Shown here: one piece after another, positions 53,831 through 63,593 of the stretch
How positions within the stretch are numbered: position 1 is the first letter of the stretch
How the letters are laid out: each line of letters opens with the position of its first letter
Origin: Phlebotomus papatasi
Lineage: Eukaryota; Arthropoda; Insecta; Diptera; Psychodidae
DNA: 64,000 bases
Direction: 5' to 3'
NCBI RefSeq assembly: GCF_024763615.1
Contig: NC_077222.1
Span: forward strand, 107,107,417-107,171,416
The notes under the pieces: generated by a model
Told to the model about the DNA's origin: nothing
What the model saw: the letters and a program-made list of their open reading frames with translations, nothing else
The model's database searches: none
Made by a program: the position numbers and the translations under genes

Positions 53831-54580
53831 ACAAAAAACCGGACTCATAAATCATCAGAATTTGCCAAATGTTGTGTGTGTACATAATGCTTTATAGATG
53901 ATTCATAAGGAATTAGAACTAGTTCAGGCTTGTCTAGAAATCCAAGACCTTTCAAATAAATTCGTATTTGTCGCGATCGTTTAATAATTACGTTCACTAG
54001 AGTATTTTTAATCTGAAATCTTGAAAAATCTAAAGGACAAAGTGAAAAAATGCAATACCCTAAGTCGCTACTCTATACCGTTGAACTTCTAGCTCTGGCA
54101 ACGCCTGAATGGACGGACGGACGTAAGCTTGAAGTCAGACACTCAGCATGCGATCATTTTTTCGAAATTCGGTAAATTCGCAAATAAATGTCACAGAAAG
54201 AAGCACTTAGGGGGATGAAGGTAAAAAATTTCGGAGATATACATTACTCTCTCTGTGGAGTTCGAGCAGCAAAAAAAGCAGCAAACATTCTAGTTGATTG
54301 GTTGAAATGTTGCTCAACTCTTGATGGAATTTGGCGCCGTGGAGCGTCTGTTTCATTCCCGGAGAATCTCCACATGGACGGGTGAAGAAAAGCCACTGAG
54401 ACATCTGAGATGTAATTAAAAAATTCTCCTCCTCGACAGTTGAGGGAGATGGAACTATGGCGCAGAAGAAGAAATTTGTACAAGACCTCTGAGACATCCA
54501 AGAAGCATAATAAATAATTCAGGATCCGCCCTCCTTTGCTCCATTAATTCACCATATCTTTTAACCCCATAGGACGCTTA
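53831..54580. other. Mixed non-coding stretch with a fragment of the dispersed repeat
   Basis: 54240-54280 (ACATTACTCTCTCTGTGGAG then TTCGAGCAGCAAAA) is the minus-strand 5' block of the dispersed CAAACGGTAAGAGATATC repeat. (GGAC)3-like sequence lies at about 54112-54123. 54290-54540 is complex. Frames of 96 and 85 codons overlap and show no domain. Confidence 0.4.
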
Positions 54581-54650
54581 CACTGAGAAAAATTAAGTGA
54601 TACCAGTAACACCAAATAAGTGTTATTTTTATACTAAAAAGTTAATTTAA
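54581..54650 (+). mobile_element. Single CACTGAGAAA terminus
   Basis: TA (54579-54580) then CACTGAGAAAAATTAAGTGA matches the left end of the MITE at 20371-20622. GTAACACCAAATAAGTGTTA follows, a short inverted repeat. The partner end is not found. Confidence 0.5.
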
Positions 54651-54709
54651 TATTCAGCCAAATCTGATTGAGTATGAATATTCAAGAAAAAGAATGCAAA
54701 ACCGAATTA

Positions 54710-54895
54710 GGGGAAGGTGGGGTAGTTTCACTCAGGTGAACCTTTTATCAGGACTTATTTGCTAAACGAAAATGAACCATATTCAAACTATGGATCGTTA
54801 GTTTGTCTTGAGAACTGACTATCTGAAAATATACAGAACATTTGCTTAAAACTACCCGACTACTGCTTACTGCGTGAAACTACCCCACCATTACC
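54710..54895. mobile_element. MITE, TGGGGTAGTTTCAC family, best copy (186 bp)
   Basis: GGGGAAGGTGGGGTAGTTTC (then AC) on the left faces GTGAAACTACCCCACCATTA (then CC) on the right. TA flanks both ends (54708-54709, 54896-54897). The interior matches 38395-38564 and, more distantly, 2715-2926. Confidence 0.85.
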
Positions 54896-55198
54896 TACCT
54901 GAACGTCTAAGGAAAGTTTCGCAAAACCTGAAAAACCCAAGAAATTCCCAGATGAAACCTCAAACTGTTTCGAAATCGTAATTTTAAAAAGAGTTTACAA
55001 AACCCAGGTAAACCAAAAAATTTACTGATAGAGCAAAAATTATGATTTAGTTACATGAAACCTCGGAAACCTTAAAACGGGATAGCGAACCACTAGAAGA
55101 GCAAAAATGGATTTATGATACTTAAAGAATTATCCGGGTTGCATTTAAAGAGTTTCGTTAAAATCGTTGAAAACGGATAAGCCAATTCGAGAAAGTAA

Positions 55199-55465
55199 TG
55201 ACTCCGGCATACTTTTTAAATCAAGAAAATTTCATGACATCAAAATTCACATCCCTTTCTTTCTTAAACGTTTTGCATGTAAATCTTATTCTTTCGCACT
55301 CCAAATCCGGTCGAGCTAAATTTAATTTACTTTGATGTCCACAAGAAGAAGAAGAAGAAGGAACTGTGAAAGAGTAGGACAGACATATGTAAAACTTTTA
55401 AGAAAGAAAGAAAGGAAATTTAGACTTTATGAAGCTTTCCTGAACTAAAAGGTGTGCGAAAGGCA
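55199..55465. mobile_element. GGCTCCGGCACACC family MITE, copy 4
   Basis: TGACTCCGGCATACTTTTTA, AATCAAGAAAATTTCATGAC and ATTCACATCCCTTTCTTTCT on the left, with GAAGCTTTCCTGAACTAAAA then GGTGTGCGAAAGGCA on the right. An (AGA)n run lies at about 55345-55362. TAA precedes and TTA follows. Confidence 0.75.
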
Positions 55466-55679
55466 TTAAGAAAGAATTGAAAATTATTGAACAATTGGAA
55501 ATTATTTTAAGAAATCCCGAAAGCATTTCGCGAAACCCAAGAAATGATTTACTCACTTCTTGATCAGGATACCTTATAAGGCAAAAACGTAAGTTGCTAA
55601 TTTTATCATAAAAATTATCAGGAAACAGCTCACTTGATCAATAAAATAGAAAATAAAGATGAATAAAAAAGTTAAAAAA

Positions 55680-55909
55680 AAGCTCTGGCTAGAATTCACA
55701 TTCTTTTCTCTCTTAATGTTTTGCATATCTCTATCTCACCTTTTCTTTCACTCAAAATTAGATTGAACTAAATGAAATTTGGCGTGATGTTTAAAAGAAA
55801 AGAAGTGTACGAATGAGTAGGATAGACTTATGCAAACAATTTGAGAAGAAAAAGGATGTAAATTTCAATTGCATGAAATTTTATTTATGTAAAAAGTGTG
55901 CCAGAACCA
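55680..55909. mobile_element. GGCTCCGGCACACC family MITE, copy 5 (left arm deleted)
   Basis: GCTCTGGCTAGAATTCACAT joins the extreme left end to ATTCACAT, so the outer left arm is deleted. The right side is standard: GAGTAGGATAGACTTATGCA, CATGAAATTTTATTTATGTA, GTGTGCCAGAACCA. TAA follows and is shared with copy 6. Confidence 0.7.
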
Positions 55910-55912
55910 TAA

Positions 55913-56176
55913 AGGCCCTAGTATACGTTTTAGATCAGGAAAATTTCATGAAATCAAAATTTACATCCTTTTCTTTCTCAAAATTTTGGCTTTCGTCTAT
56001 CCTTTTCACACTTAAAATTTGATTGAACTAAATTGAATTCTATTTGACGTTCCAAAAAAGACGAAGAGCGCAAATGAGTGGGACAGGTATATAAAAAAAC
56101 ATTTAAGAATTTAATTTTGATTTGGTAAATTTTGATTTTATGAAATTTTCCTGATCTGAGAAATGTGCCAGAGCCA
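55913..56176. mobile_element. GGCTCCGGCACACC family MITE, copy 6
   Basis: AGGCCCTAGTATACGTTTTA then GATCAGGAAAATTTCATGAA is the left arm; TTATGAAATTTTCCTGATCT then GAGAAATGTGCCAGAGCCA is the right arm. It sits between TAA (55910-55912) and TTA (56177-56179), each also bordering the next copy. Confidence 0.75.
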
Positions 56177-56179
56177 TTA

Positions 56180-56420
56180 TGACTCCGACAACATTTTAAA
56201 TCAGGAAAATTTTATGAACTTAAAATTCACATCCCTTCATTCTTAAAAGTTTTGCATGACTATCCTTCTTTTTACACTCTTCTTCTTTTTTGAACATCAT
56301 ACCAAATTGAATTTAGTTCAGTCAAATTTGAAATTCGAAAGAGTGGCATAGACTTACATATGCGATTATGAATTTCGATTTCATAAAAATTTTACCGATC
56401 TGAAAGGTGTGTCGGTGGCA
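56180..56420. mobile_element. GGCTCCGGCACACC family MITE, copy 7 (241 bp)
   Basis: TGACTCCGACAACATTTTAA then ATCAGGAAAATTTTATGAAC on the left; AAAATTTTACCGATCTGAAA then GGTGTGTCGGTGGCA on the right. TTA flanks both ends (56177-56179, 56421-56423). Confidence 0.8.
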
Positions 56421-56655
56421 TTATTCAAGACGATCGAAACTTTACTAATTTAAATCGAACAAAAAATCAATTTAGATTAAAAAAAGGAAAAACATCTAGG
56501 TTAAAGATTTGGCATCTGAGATGGTGCTAACGAAAATGAAAATCACTTCTTTATTTTAGCGTAAACTTGAACGATAATTTAACAGCTTTGAAAGATTAAA
56601 TTAATTTTTGTTCAAATATATTTTTTTTGTTAACCGAATTTAAGTTTTTTAGATT

Positions 56656-56900
56656 TGGCACACCCTTTAAATTAGTGAAATTCTCTCGATTGCAATTCTA
56701 ATCTTTTACTCTTTCAAATTTAAATCATATATAAATATCTCTATATTGAAAAATCAAATTTCAATTTCATTCTCAATTTTGATTTCAATTTTCATTTGAC
56801 TGGAAGAGACAATTGTATCTGGCTTCAGTTTGAAATAATAAAAAATATAACTTCAATTGATTGAATTTCACTTAATCGAAAAGATGTGCTAGCGCAATAA
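56656..56900. mobile_element. GGCTCCGGCACACC family MITE, highly diverged copy 8
   Basis: TTGGCACACCCTTTAAATTA then GTGAAATTCTCTCGATTGCA at the left, and GAATTTCACTTAATCGAAAA then GATGTGCTAGCGCAATAA at the right, fit degraded family arms. The interior is eroded. Confidence 0.4.
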
Positions 56901-56942
56901 CTAATCCAATTTCCATTTCTTACTGACCAATATTGTCTTTTA

Positions 56943-57177
56943 TGGCTCCGGCATACCTTTTAGATCAGGAAAATTCCATAGAGTCAAAATTCACATCCCG
57001 CTCTTTTTTAAAAGCTTTGCATATGTCTATTTCATTCTTCCGTACTCTTCTTCTTCTTTTGAATTCTTCAATTTAGCTCAGTCGAATTTTGAGTGCGAAA
57101 GAATGATATAGACATATGCAAAGGTATATGTAAGGGATGTGAATTTTAATTTCGTCACATTTACTGATCAAAATTGA
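56943..57177. mobile_element. GGCTCCGGCACACC family MITE, copy 9 (right end eroded)
   Basis: TTA then TGGCTCCGGCATACCTTTTA, GATCAGGAAAATTCCATAGA and TTCACATCCCGCTC on the left. The interior GCATATGTCTATTTCATTCT and GAAAGAATGATATAGACATA pair. The right end fades after ACATTTACTGATCA. Confidence 0.7.
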
Positions 57178-57304
57178 TTTTAACCTGATCAATTTGAATT
57201 TTTTTTTACTGATAATTTTTACATAAATACACTGCTCACACTTCTGCGGCCCAGAAATAATATCTTCAGTATAAATTTTAATTTTACTCTTATTTATTTA
57301 TATA

Positions 57305-57483
57305 GGGGAGATGGGGGCAGATATAGCCATCCAATAAATTTTTCTTTCCCTATAATTTGTGAATAAAATATATTAATCAGCCTGATAAATATTTCAATGA
57401 ACAGGAAAGTAATTAATTGGTATGGAAAATTAGTAATTTGCTCAATGCTCTTTCTAATGAAAACTATAACACCCCCCTCTCCC
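57305..57483. mobile_element. MITE, GATGGGGGCAGATATAG termini
   Basis: TA then GGGGAGATGGGGGCAGATAT (AG) on the left; CTATAACACCCCCCTCTCCC (A) on the right, imperfect inverted repeats of about 21 bp. A TA on the right side is not evident. A further member of the TA-GGGGA group. Confidence 0.55.
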
Positions 57484-57579
57484 ACGGTTTATCCTTGACT
57501 AATTCGGCCTCGCGTGTAAACCTTAATATTACCAATAAAAAAATGGTGTACAATTAAGTATCAAACACTTGATTCTTTG

Positions 57580-57597
57580 AAAACTGTTTTCTCAGTG
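57580..57597 (-). mobile_element. Single CACTGAGAAA terminus (right type)
   Basis: TGTTTTCTCAGTG followed by TA (57598-57599) matches the right end of 20371-20622. No partner in the vicinity. Confidence 0.45.
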
Positions 57598-57599
57598 TA

Positions 57600-58500
57600 G
57601 AATCCCGACCAGGTGAAGACGAATGAGTCCGCAGTGGATCAAGTAATTGGAGGATTTTCAGAGAGAATTTGTCCTGAACTTGGTCTAAATCTCCCTCCAC
57701 CCAATATCCATCTTCATCCATTTAAGAATGAGACTCATTCTTCTTGTCTTGCTCATCAATTTTGGTTGAATTTTTATATTATTTCTGATTATACGCTTCA
57801 TACCATTCCACCTCATCCTCGTCTCCCCAAGTCAATTTATCTCCTTTCGCTTCACCTGGGTGTCTCTTGTGGAGGATCGTGCGATTGAAATGGAGACAGG
57901 TTCAACGAGATGATCTTCCCTTCCCCAGTGCCTGCATCCAATATTGTCCAAGAGCTCCATCTTCCAAACCCAAACCAGTAGATAATTTGTGATCTACTGT
58001 GATGATCACCAAGAAAGTCAATTTGTTTCGAGTCTCATCCAAAACGATCTATAGGTCTTGAGACACGATCAAGGATGGCAATCATTCACGGTCACGTCTT
58101 CGTCATTTCCAAAGTGGTGGGTGATTAATAATCACTGTTCTTTCGATCGTCGACGCGCACAGAGCGCCGACAAATGGCGATCATCAATTCAAACTGCCAT
58201 TTTGGTCTCGATCATTCCATCATCACGTTCCCCTATCCACTTTTTTGTGGTCAAAGAGACACCCAAGAGCGGGAACACAGCGTCGTTTTCTGGATTAATT
58301 TCACGCAGGAGGAGGACTTCCCATGGCAATATTGTTCCCTCCATGAGAGATAAGTGGCCAAAAATGATCATCTTCCCCAAAAAACCAAAACCCATGGAGG
58401 ATCAGATTGATCGTGGAGTTTACGAAAATTGAAAAATTATCGCAACACTCATCGACGTTAATTTGAACTCTCGAGCTTAAAATAATGACCAAGTTTAAAA
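57600..58500. other. Repeat-poor complex island
   Basis: Complex and G+C-richer, with several GATCGTCGACGCGC-like CpG strings near 58145. Frames up to 124 codons (58058-58432) overlap on both strands and show no domain. Candidate regulatory or intronic DNA. Confidence 0.4.
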
Positions 58501-58990
58501 GACTTTGCAAACTGTTCGATCTCTTGATTTTGTTTCCTTATTATATTGACTTTGTTGACCACCAATTTACACAACATTTTGGGTATTTTACATCGAAGAA
58601 GGTCAATCGATAGAATTTAAAAAAAACATCCTTACAATTTCCTTTCAAAAAGTTGCACTAAAATTAGAAGAAAATTTAATATGATTGTATACAATTCCTC
58701 TGTCTTAAAGGTACGAGCATCGATAAAGTACCTTAAAAGAAGTTCTGTAAAAGATATGACGAATATATCTGGGCCAGAGTCTCAAGGCACCCTAATCTCA
58801 CCATAGACAGATGGTCAATTGTGGCACAAGACAGGAAGAAATCCAATAAATTAGCAGTAGAAATGGTTTGGAAATCAATATCATTACCCAGAGTGTAGGA
58901 GATATTCAAACGATCTACACCCAAAAAAACTCAGCAGCTGCTCCAGAATTCCCAATTCAAACTCACCAATCATACTCCAGATTGACTCGT
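58501..58990. other. Non-coding spacer
   Basis: Nothing recognised. Confidence 0.4.
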
Positions 58991-58995
58991 TTTAT

Positions 58996-59215
58996 TGCTC
59001 GAATTCACTAAGCGAGAGCTATTATATATAACATCTCGATATTTCGTTATATCTACACCTTTGCGCTTGTTCGGCTATCAGACCAAATTTTAGCATAATT
59101 TCGCGAATTGGAAGATTTGACAAAAATACATTTCGATGTTTGTTTTCTTTTTCGATGTTTGTTTCCGGCCAAACGGTAAGGGATATTGAATACTGTCTTT
59201 TACAACCATTTGTTT
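58996..59215 (+). repeat. Dispersed CAAACGGTAAGAGATATC repeat, diverged copy
   Basis: TTATTGCTCGAATTCACTAA then GCGAGAGCTATTATATATAA, and downstream GGCCAAACGGTAAGGGATAT then TGAATACTGTCTTTTACAAC. The spacing between blocks is longer than in other copies. Confidence 0.5.
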
Positions 59216-59590
59216 TTGTTACTGTTATAATTAGATCAAACGAGCTAAGGGATTTATAGGGCTGCTAGCGATTAATCGCAAAAGGTTCTCTTCAAAAACA
59301 TTGTTTAACAATTAACTCATGAATCACATGAAGTATAAGGATAAGTGTAAAATATTCAGAAACACAGTATTTAATCCAGTATTTACTCAGTATTTAATTT
59401 TATAAGCATGTTATATTTTGCTAGCAGACATGGTAAGCTCCGAAAGCAGGTTTGCAGCAGTATAAACCAAAGCAACAAAAGGAAAACATTATTACGTTAT
59501 ATTTACCATTTACGATATGGTCATGGTAATCATTTTAGCATTCTAAGGCCATATTTTTGCAGAGCAGACTAACTTTCTTGGCGTTTTCAG
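59216..59590. other. Non-coding spacer
   Basis: No gene. CAGTATTTAATCCAGTATTT, then ACTCAGTATTTAAT, is a short local direct repeat near 59367-59400. Confidence 0.35.
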
Positions 59591-59595
59591 TAATA

Positions 59596-60158
59596 CAGTA
59601 AACTCATGCTAATTCGCTTCTTTTAAAATCAGGGGTGAAATGATAACTTTTCGATACTATCGAGTCGATAGTATCGATAAATCTATATCTGTTGGATTAA
59701 GTGAGTGGCGATTTTTAACGGATTGTTGGGCTATTCATTGAGATATTCTTAAAAGAATGAGACTGTTGATAACCATCTATATTAATAACAGAAAATGCAG
59801 CTACGGTTTAAATTTTTCAGAACCGACAGTCGATACTATCGAAAAGAAGTTATCGATATGGATAGTTTTTAATTCACGCGGCAGTTAAATTTGAAAAAAA
59901 AAAAATGTTGACATTCTTCGTTTAGTTATCAAAAGAAGTAAATATGCTCAAATTTGCCAAATTTTTCTTAGTTATTTTGTGATTTTTCATTTCTGAGGCT
60001 TTTAAACTTTATAATAGTTACGAGTTTTTTAAATTTATTAATAGTAAATATGTAGGTGAGCAAAAAATCGTTGCATTTCAAAAAGTCTGACGCTCGTATA
60101 TCTCACTAATTCGGATGACATTTCAGTTCCAAATACCCGAATTTGAGAGAGTCTACTG
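59596..60158. mobile_element. pogo/Tigger-like MITE, copy 2, with an insertion
   Basis: CAGTAAACTCATGCTAATTC on the left and GAGAGAGTCTACTG on the right, flanked by TA (59594-59595, 60159-60160). The interior matches 27276-27615 (CAGTTAAATTTG, ATGCTCAAATTTGCC, AAAAAATCGTTGCATTTCAA). About 230 extra bases at 59631-59864 are absent from the other copy. Confidence 0.75.
59631..59864. mobile_element. Insertion with GATACTATCGA palindromes inside a pogo-like MITE
   Basis: The segment is absent from the sister MITE. GATAACTTTTCGATACTATC on the left faces GATACTATCGAAAAGAAGTT on the right. GATACTATCGA-G-TCGATAGTATC is a perfect 23-base palindrome near the left end. The left edge CAGGGGTG resembles a hAT end, but the right edge does not mirror it, so the class is open. 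Confidence 0.55.
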
Positions 60159-60365
60159 TAATAAAAGAAATGTGATTACTTACGTTTTAATTACGTAAAT
60201 CTAACCTCGCAAAAAATTAGGAAGATCTTATGATAAAAAAAATTCGATGAACTAGCGTTTTTTGTTAGTTCTGCAGTAATGTTTCTGGCTGAAATGGTAT
60301 AAGATTAAGGTTAGAGAGTTGCTAGCCGAAGTCATTTTGATGACGTTTTTATGGCCACTATTATA

Positions 60366-60579
60366 TGGGATACTGGGGCACCACCGAACATAAGGTAGAA
60401 CCAAACAAAGATTTTCATTTCTAAACTACTTGGAGTATGACGAACATTACACTTCAGTGGACAAGGATCTCTATAGTATTTATGAATTCATATAGGTCTG
60501 GTCCTCTGAAGCCTAACATTTAATTAAAAAATCGCAGTGTTCGGTGTTACGTAGTGTTCGGTGGTGTTCCAGTTTCCTC
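60366..60579. mobile_element. MITE, CTGGGGCACCACC family, copy 3 (214 bp)
   Basis: TGGGATACTGGGGCACCACC then GAACATAAGGTAGAACCAAA on the left; TTCGGTGTTACGTAGTGTTC then GGTGGTGTTCCAGTTTCCTC on the right. TA flanks both (60364-60365, 60580-60581). Interior as in 37041-37252 (AACTACTTGGA, ATAGGTCT, AAAAAATCGCAGTGTT). Confidence 0.85.
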
Positions 60580-60581
60580 TA

Positions 60582-60975
60582 TAAAATACTAAATCTTTGC
60601 TACGTTAATATGCAATATAGCAACAATGGATTTCATTCTTCTCGTTTTTTGAATGTGTTTTTTTTTTTAAGTTTATCCTTAGAAAAACAGGTTTTAAGGT
60701 TATCCTTTTTTTAAGGTGGACATTTCGCCCTTATACGAAAATCCGTTGAATCATTCCTAATTACAGTTTTGGAAAAGTCTTGGAATTCTTGACAAGTTTG
60801 AACAAATTTCAGTCGGTTACGAACTGGTAATGAACCGGCTCATAACCGATAACTAAGTTTTATCAGAATTGAATTATAAATATTACTCCTAATCCTAAGT
60901 TGTATTTTGGGCAATATTTTGAGTGAATTATAAATCGGTTTAAATTGGTTGTGAACAGGTAATGAACCAGGTTTG
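60582..60975. repeat. Non-coding stretch with a GAACnGGTAATGAACC direct repeat
   Basis: GAACTGGTAATGAACCGG (about 60821), GAACAGGTAATGAACCAGG (about 60953) and a weaker CTAACCGGTAATGAATTGGG (about 61183) recur. 60720-60790 (GGAAAAGTCTTGGAATTCTT) recalls the 3' part of the dispersed repeat at 16810. No gene. Confidence 0.4.
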
Positions 60976-61100
60976 AAGCTTCGTATACACTATGGCTTGA
61001 ACGTGTTTTTTATCTTTTCTCATAAATTCATTAAATAAATATGAGAAAAAATATAAAATGTTCGAAGCCAGATTTTGTGCAAAGCCTCAAAGCCTTCCCC
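60976..61100. mobile_element. MITE, AAGGCTTTCAGGCTTC family, diverged copy
   Basis: The right end GCAAAGCCTCAAAGCCTTCC (CC) precedes TA (61101-61102). A central stem TTTTCTCAT..ATGAGAAAA is seen. The left end is eroded (AAGCTTCGTATACAC). Confidence 0.5.
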
Positions 61101-61102
61101 TA

Positions 61103-61430
61103 GATGATTTATTTCTCAGTCGAAATGTAAAGAATGATTTTGTTTTAATCACCATGGGATTCCAAATGGAACAGCAGTGGTTCTAACCGGTAATGAATTG
61201 GGAAATTTGAATTTAGGAGAAAGCGCACTACCTTCGTACGACTCAAGCTTCGAACAACTCATTGTTTTTTTCAATACGTTTTTAATAAATTTGCTAGCTC
61301 AATGCCTGAAATTTCCAAAAAAAACATATGTCAAAGTAGTTAAGAACAGAGAGAAAAAAATGAGTTTTCCAAATCTCAAGTTGTCCGAGGGTAGCGTGCT
61401 TTCCCCTACACAATTTCTCAATTCGAGCAC
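61103..61430. other. Non-coding spacer
   Basis: A 92-codon frame (61177-61455) shows no domain; nothing else recognised. Confidence 0.4.
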
Positions 61431-62290
61431 TCAGCGAACTTTCCTTAGCCACTGATTCTTACAGCTATTCATCCTCCACCGAGCGAAATGCAACTAATCA
61501 GTGCTGTTAGTGAAAAGAAATCAATAGGTAGTCGCGAGAATGGGGCGGAAAAAGGTGAATTTGTGCAAAAGTAGAGATTATTGTGCTCTCAAAACATGAC
61601 CATTGAGTATCTCTCCTCCATGGCTCATGGAAATGGGATCTTTTCATTGATTCTTGTACACCACCCCCGGCCAGGACAACAATGTAGCCTCTGTGTGCTC
61701 TTTTGTGGTTCAATCATCGTCTGATGGTTGAATTATTTTCACCTACATACAAAATCCGCGTGCTTTTGTATGAACGCGAGGGCTTTTCCCAGAGAGTTTG
61801 CTTTTCCACAGAAATCCCCACCTTTAGGGGTTGCATTGGCATGGAAAAGTGTGGCTAGCTGTTGAACCCTCACCACAAACCCCCGCTAGACGCTGAGTCC
61901 GGTGAATTTATGGCTGGGACAAAGGACTGTGCATTTCATTGTCTCTAAAACCATGAGCATGGTTCAGTCCTGGAACAATACTCAGCGGACGCCAATAAAA
62001 GATTAACAATTGACTCTTTCTCTTGTTGCGTCACCCCAAAGAATATGGGGGAGCAATTGAAAAAGTGAGCAAGGACCATTGCCCCAACTTTTCTTGGTCA
62101 AATGAATTCTAAAGGTCTAGGGGTGATATTTGCACAAAAAAATCCACCTGAAAGAAAAACACATCCAGAAAATTGCCAAGGTACAAAAAAAAGTGCTGAA
62201 ATTGTTTCGACATTCCGATAGAAATGGTGAAAAGGGGCAAATGGTTAAGACAAACCAAATGGTAAGAGTAGATCAGCTTATTGGGGATGG
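61431..62290. other. Repeat-poor complex island
   Basis: Complex sequence with balanced composition, no repeats and no frame above 68 codons. Candidate regulatory or intronic DNA. Confidence 0.4.
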
Positions 62291-62640
62291 GATTTTAATC
62301 TAGACTACTTCGTAAACCTGGAGCTAAAGTTGAATGTTGAATCATCAAAATCGGTTAATCCGGATTCTGAGATTTTTAAGAGTTAGCATTTGCGGTTCTG
62401 GAATTTGTAAGATTCTATATAAATCATCAAAATCGGTCAATTTTCCCAATTATTATTTATGTTATTCAATATTGTCCAATTGACTTTCCTGAAGATACCC
62501 GTAAGTATTTTGGCAAAGTTTTAGAAAACTCGAAACATATAAAATTCTATGAGGATTGCATTAGGATTGAATTATTAAGAAACTCATCAAATAAAAACAA
62601 AAGCAAAAATTACCTTGTCGATGCGATAAATTTACGCCTC
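62291..62640. other. Non-coding stretch
   Basis: ATCATCAAAATCGGTTAATC (about 62341) and ATCATCAAAATCGGTCAATT (about 62423) form a direct repeat 82 bases apart; no gene. Confidence 0.4.
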
Positions 62641-63420
62641 CACCCTCAAAATGGATGTAAAAAAAAAGAGTCCAATACAATATTTAAGAAAAAAAAGAGG
62701 CTGAAAAATTGTACAAAGTTGAGCGAGGAAAAATAATAAATTTTATTTATTGGACAAAGAATAAAATAAATTCTTTGTGCCTTGGCACCACACAATCTCA
62801 ATGGATGCCTCGTGGTAGAATTGACCGAAAAAAGCATCCTGCAGAGTTCATCAAATAGCGCCGATCGCGTTCCAAGCGATTCCCACTCCAAACGTCCATT
62901 AGTCATCTGTCTCGATGAAAATATTAGGAACTCTCCACACTGTCCCGGAGTCTCAATCTCCTTTATCAAAGGTCTTTTGTGCCTTCTCCGTTTTTATTAT
63001 TTCCTCCCTCGCTTCGCAACTTGCCCCCCTTAAGCCCACTCACAAAGAATCACCAGAGATTGTCACAGGACCAAGAGAGCCAAATAATCTTATTCTGCGT
63101 GCTTCACAACAATTTGGCAACTTCCGATTAATGTCACCCATAAATCATCCTCTTTTGGGACCACATTTGCACTCTCACACCCGGCCACAAGACACCACGA
63201 CCTCTGGCCACAAAGAGACACTCTCTCTCTGTGATCGGCTGTGGAGAAAGAAACGAGATAAAATCAAATTACTCCGTGACCTCGTGACCTTTTCAGCGAA
63301 AAGTGACAAGAAATATTTCACAAAGATTCCCCGAACTCGAGAGTCTTTTATCAACTTCCCATATTTATGACATAATTCACTCTGTCTCGATAGACATGGG
63401 ATGAACTTTAAGGGCTGATA
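62641..63420. other. Repeat-poor complex island with 151-codon open frame
   Basis: Complex sequence. The frame 62915-63370 (151 codons) overlaps an 83-codon frame on the same strand and a 107-codon frame on the other. No domain is recognised, so chance is preferred. Candidate regulatory or intronic DNA. Confidence 0.4.
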
Positions 63421-63444
63421 AATGGTTTATTTTGTAATTATCTG

Positions 63445-63591
63445 TGAAAATTTTCAGAAGGAAAGCCACACGATTTTCAGGAAATAAAAATATGTCCCTT
63501 AGAAGCTCAAACAGGGTAAAATTAGGTATTTTGAACACACTAAAAGTCAGGTGAAGTTCTCGAAATGTGAGCGGAGCCTGAAAGTCTTCCC
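63445..63591. mobile_element. MITE, AAGGCTTTCAGGCTTC family, right end
   Basis: TTTTGAACACACTAAAAGTC, GCGGAGCCTGAAAGTCTTCC (C) before TA (63592-63593) matches the family right arm at 28660-28698. The left arm is not clearly present; the start coordinate is approximate. Confidence 0.5.
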
Positions 63592-63593
63592 TA

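Noticed and set aside
59631..59864. hAT element based on the CAGGGGTG left edge
   Set aside because: The right edge does not read CACCCCTG and no 8-bp duplication exists, so I list it only as an unclassified insertion.
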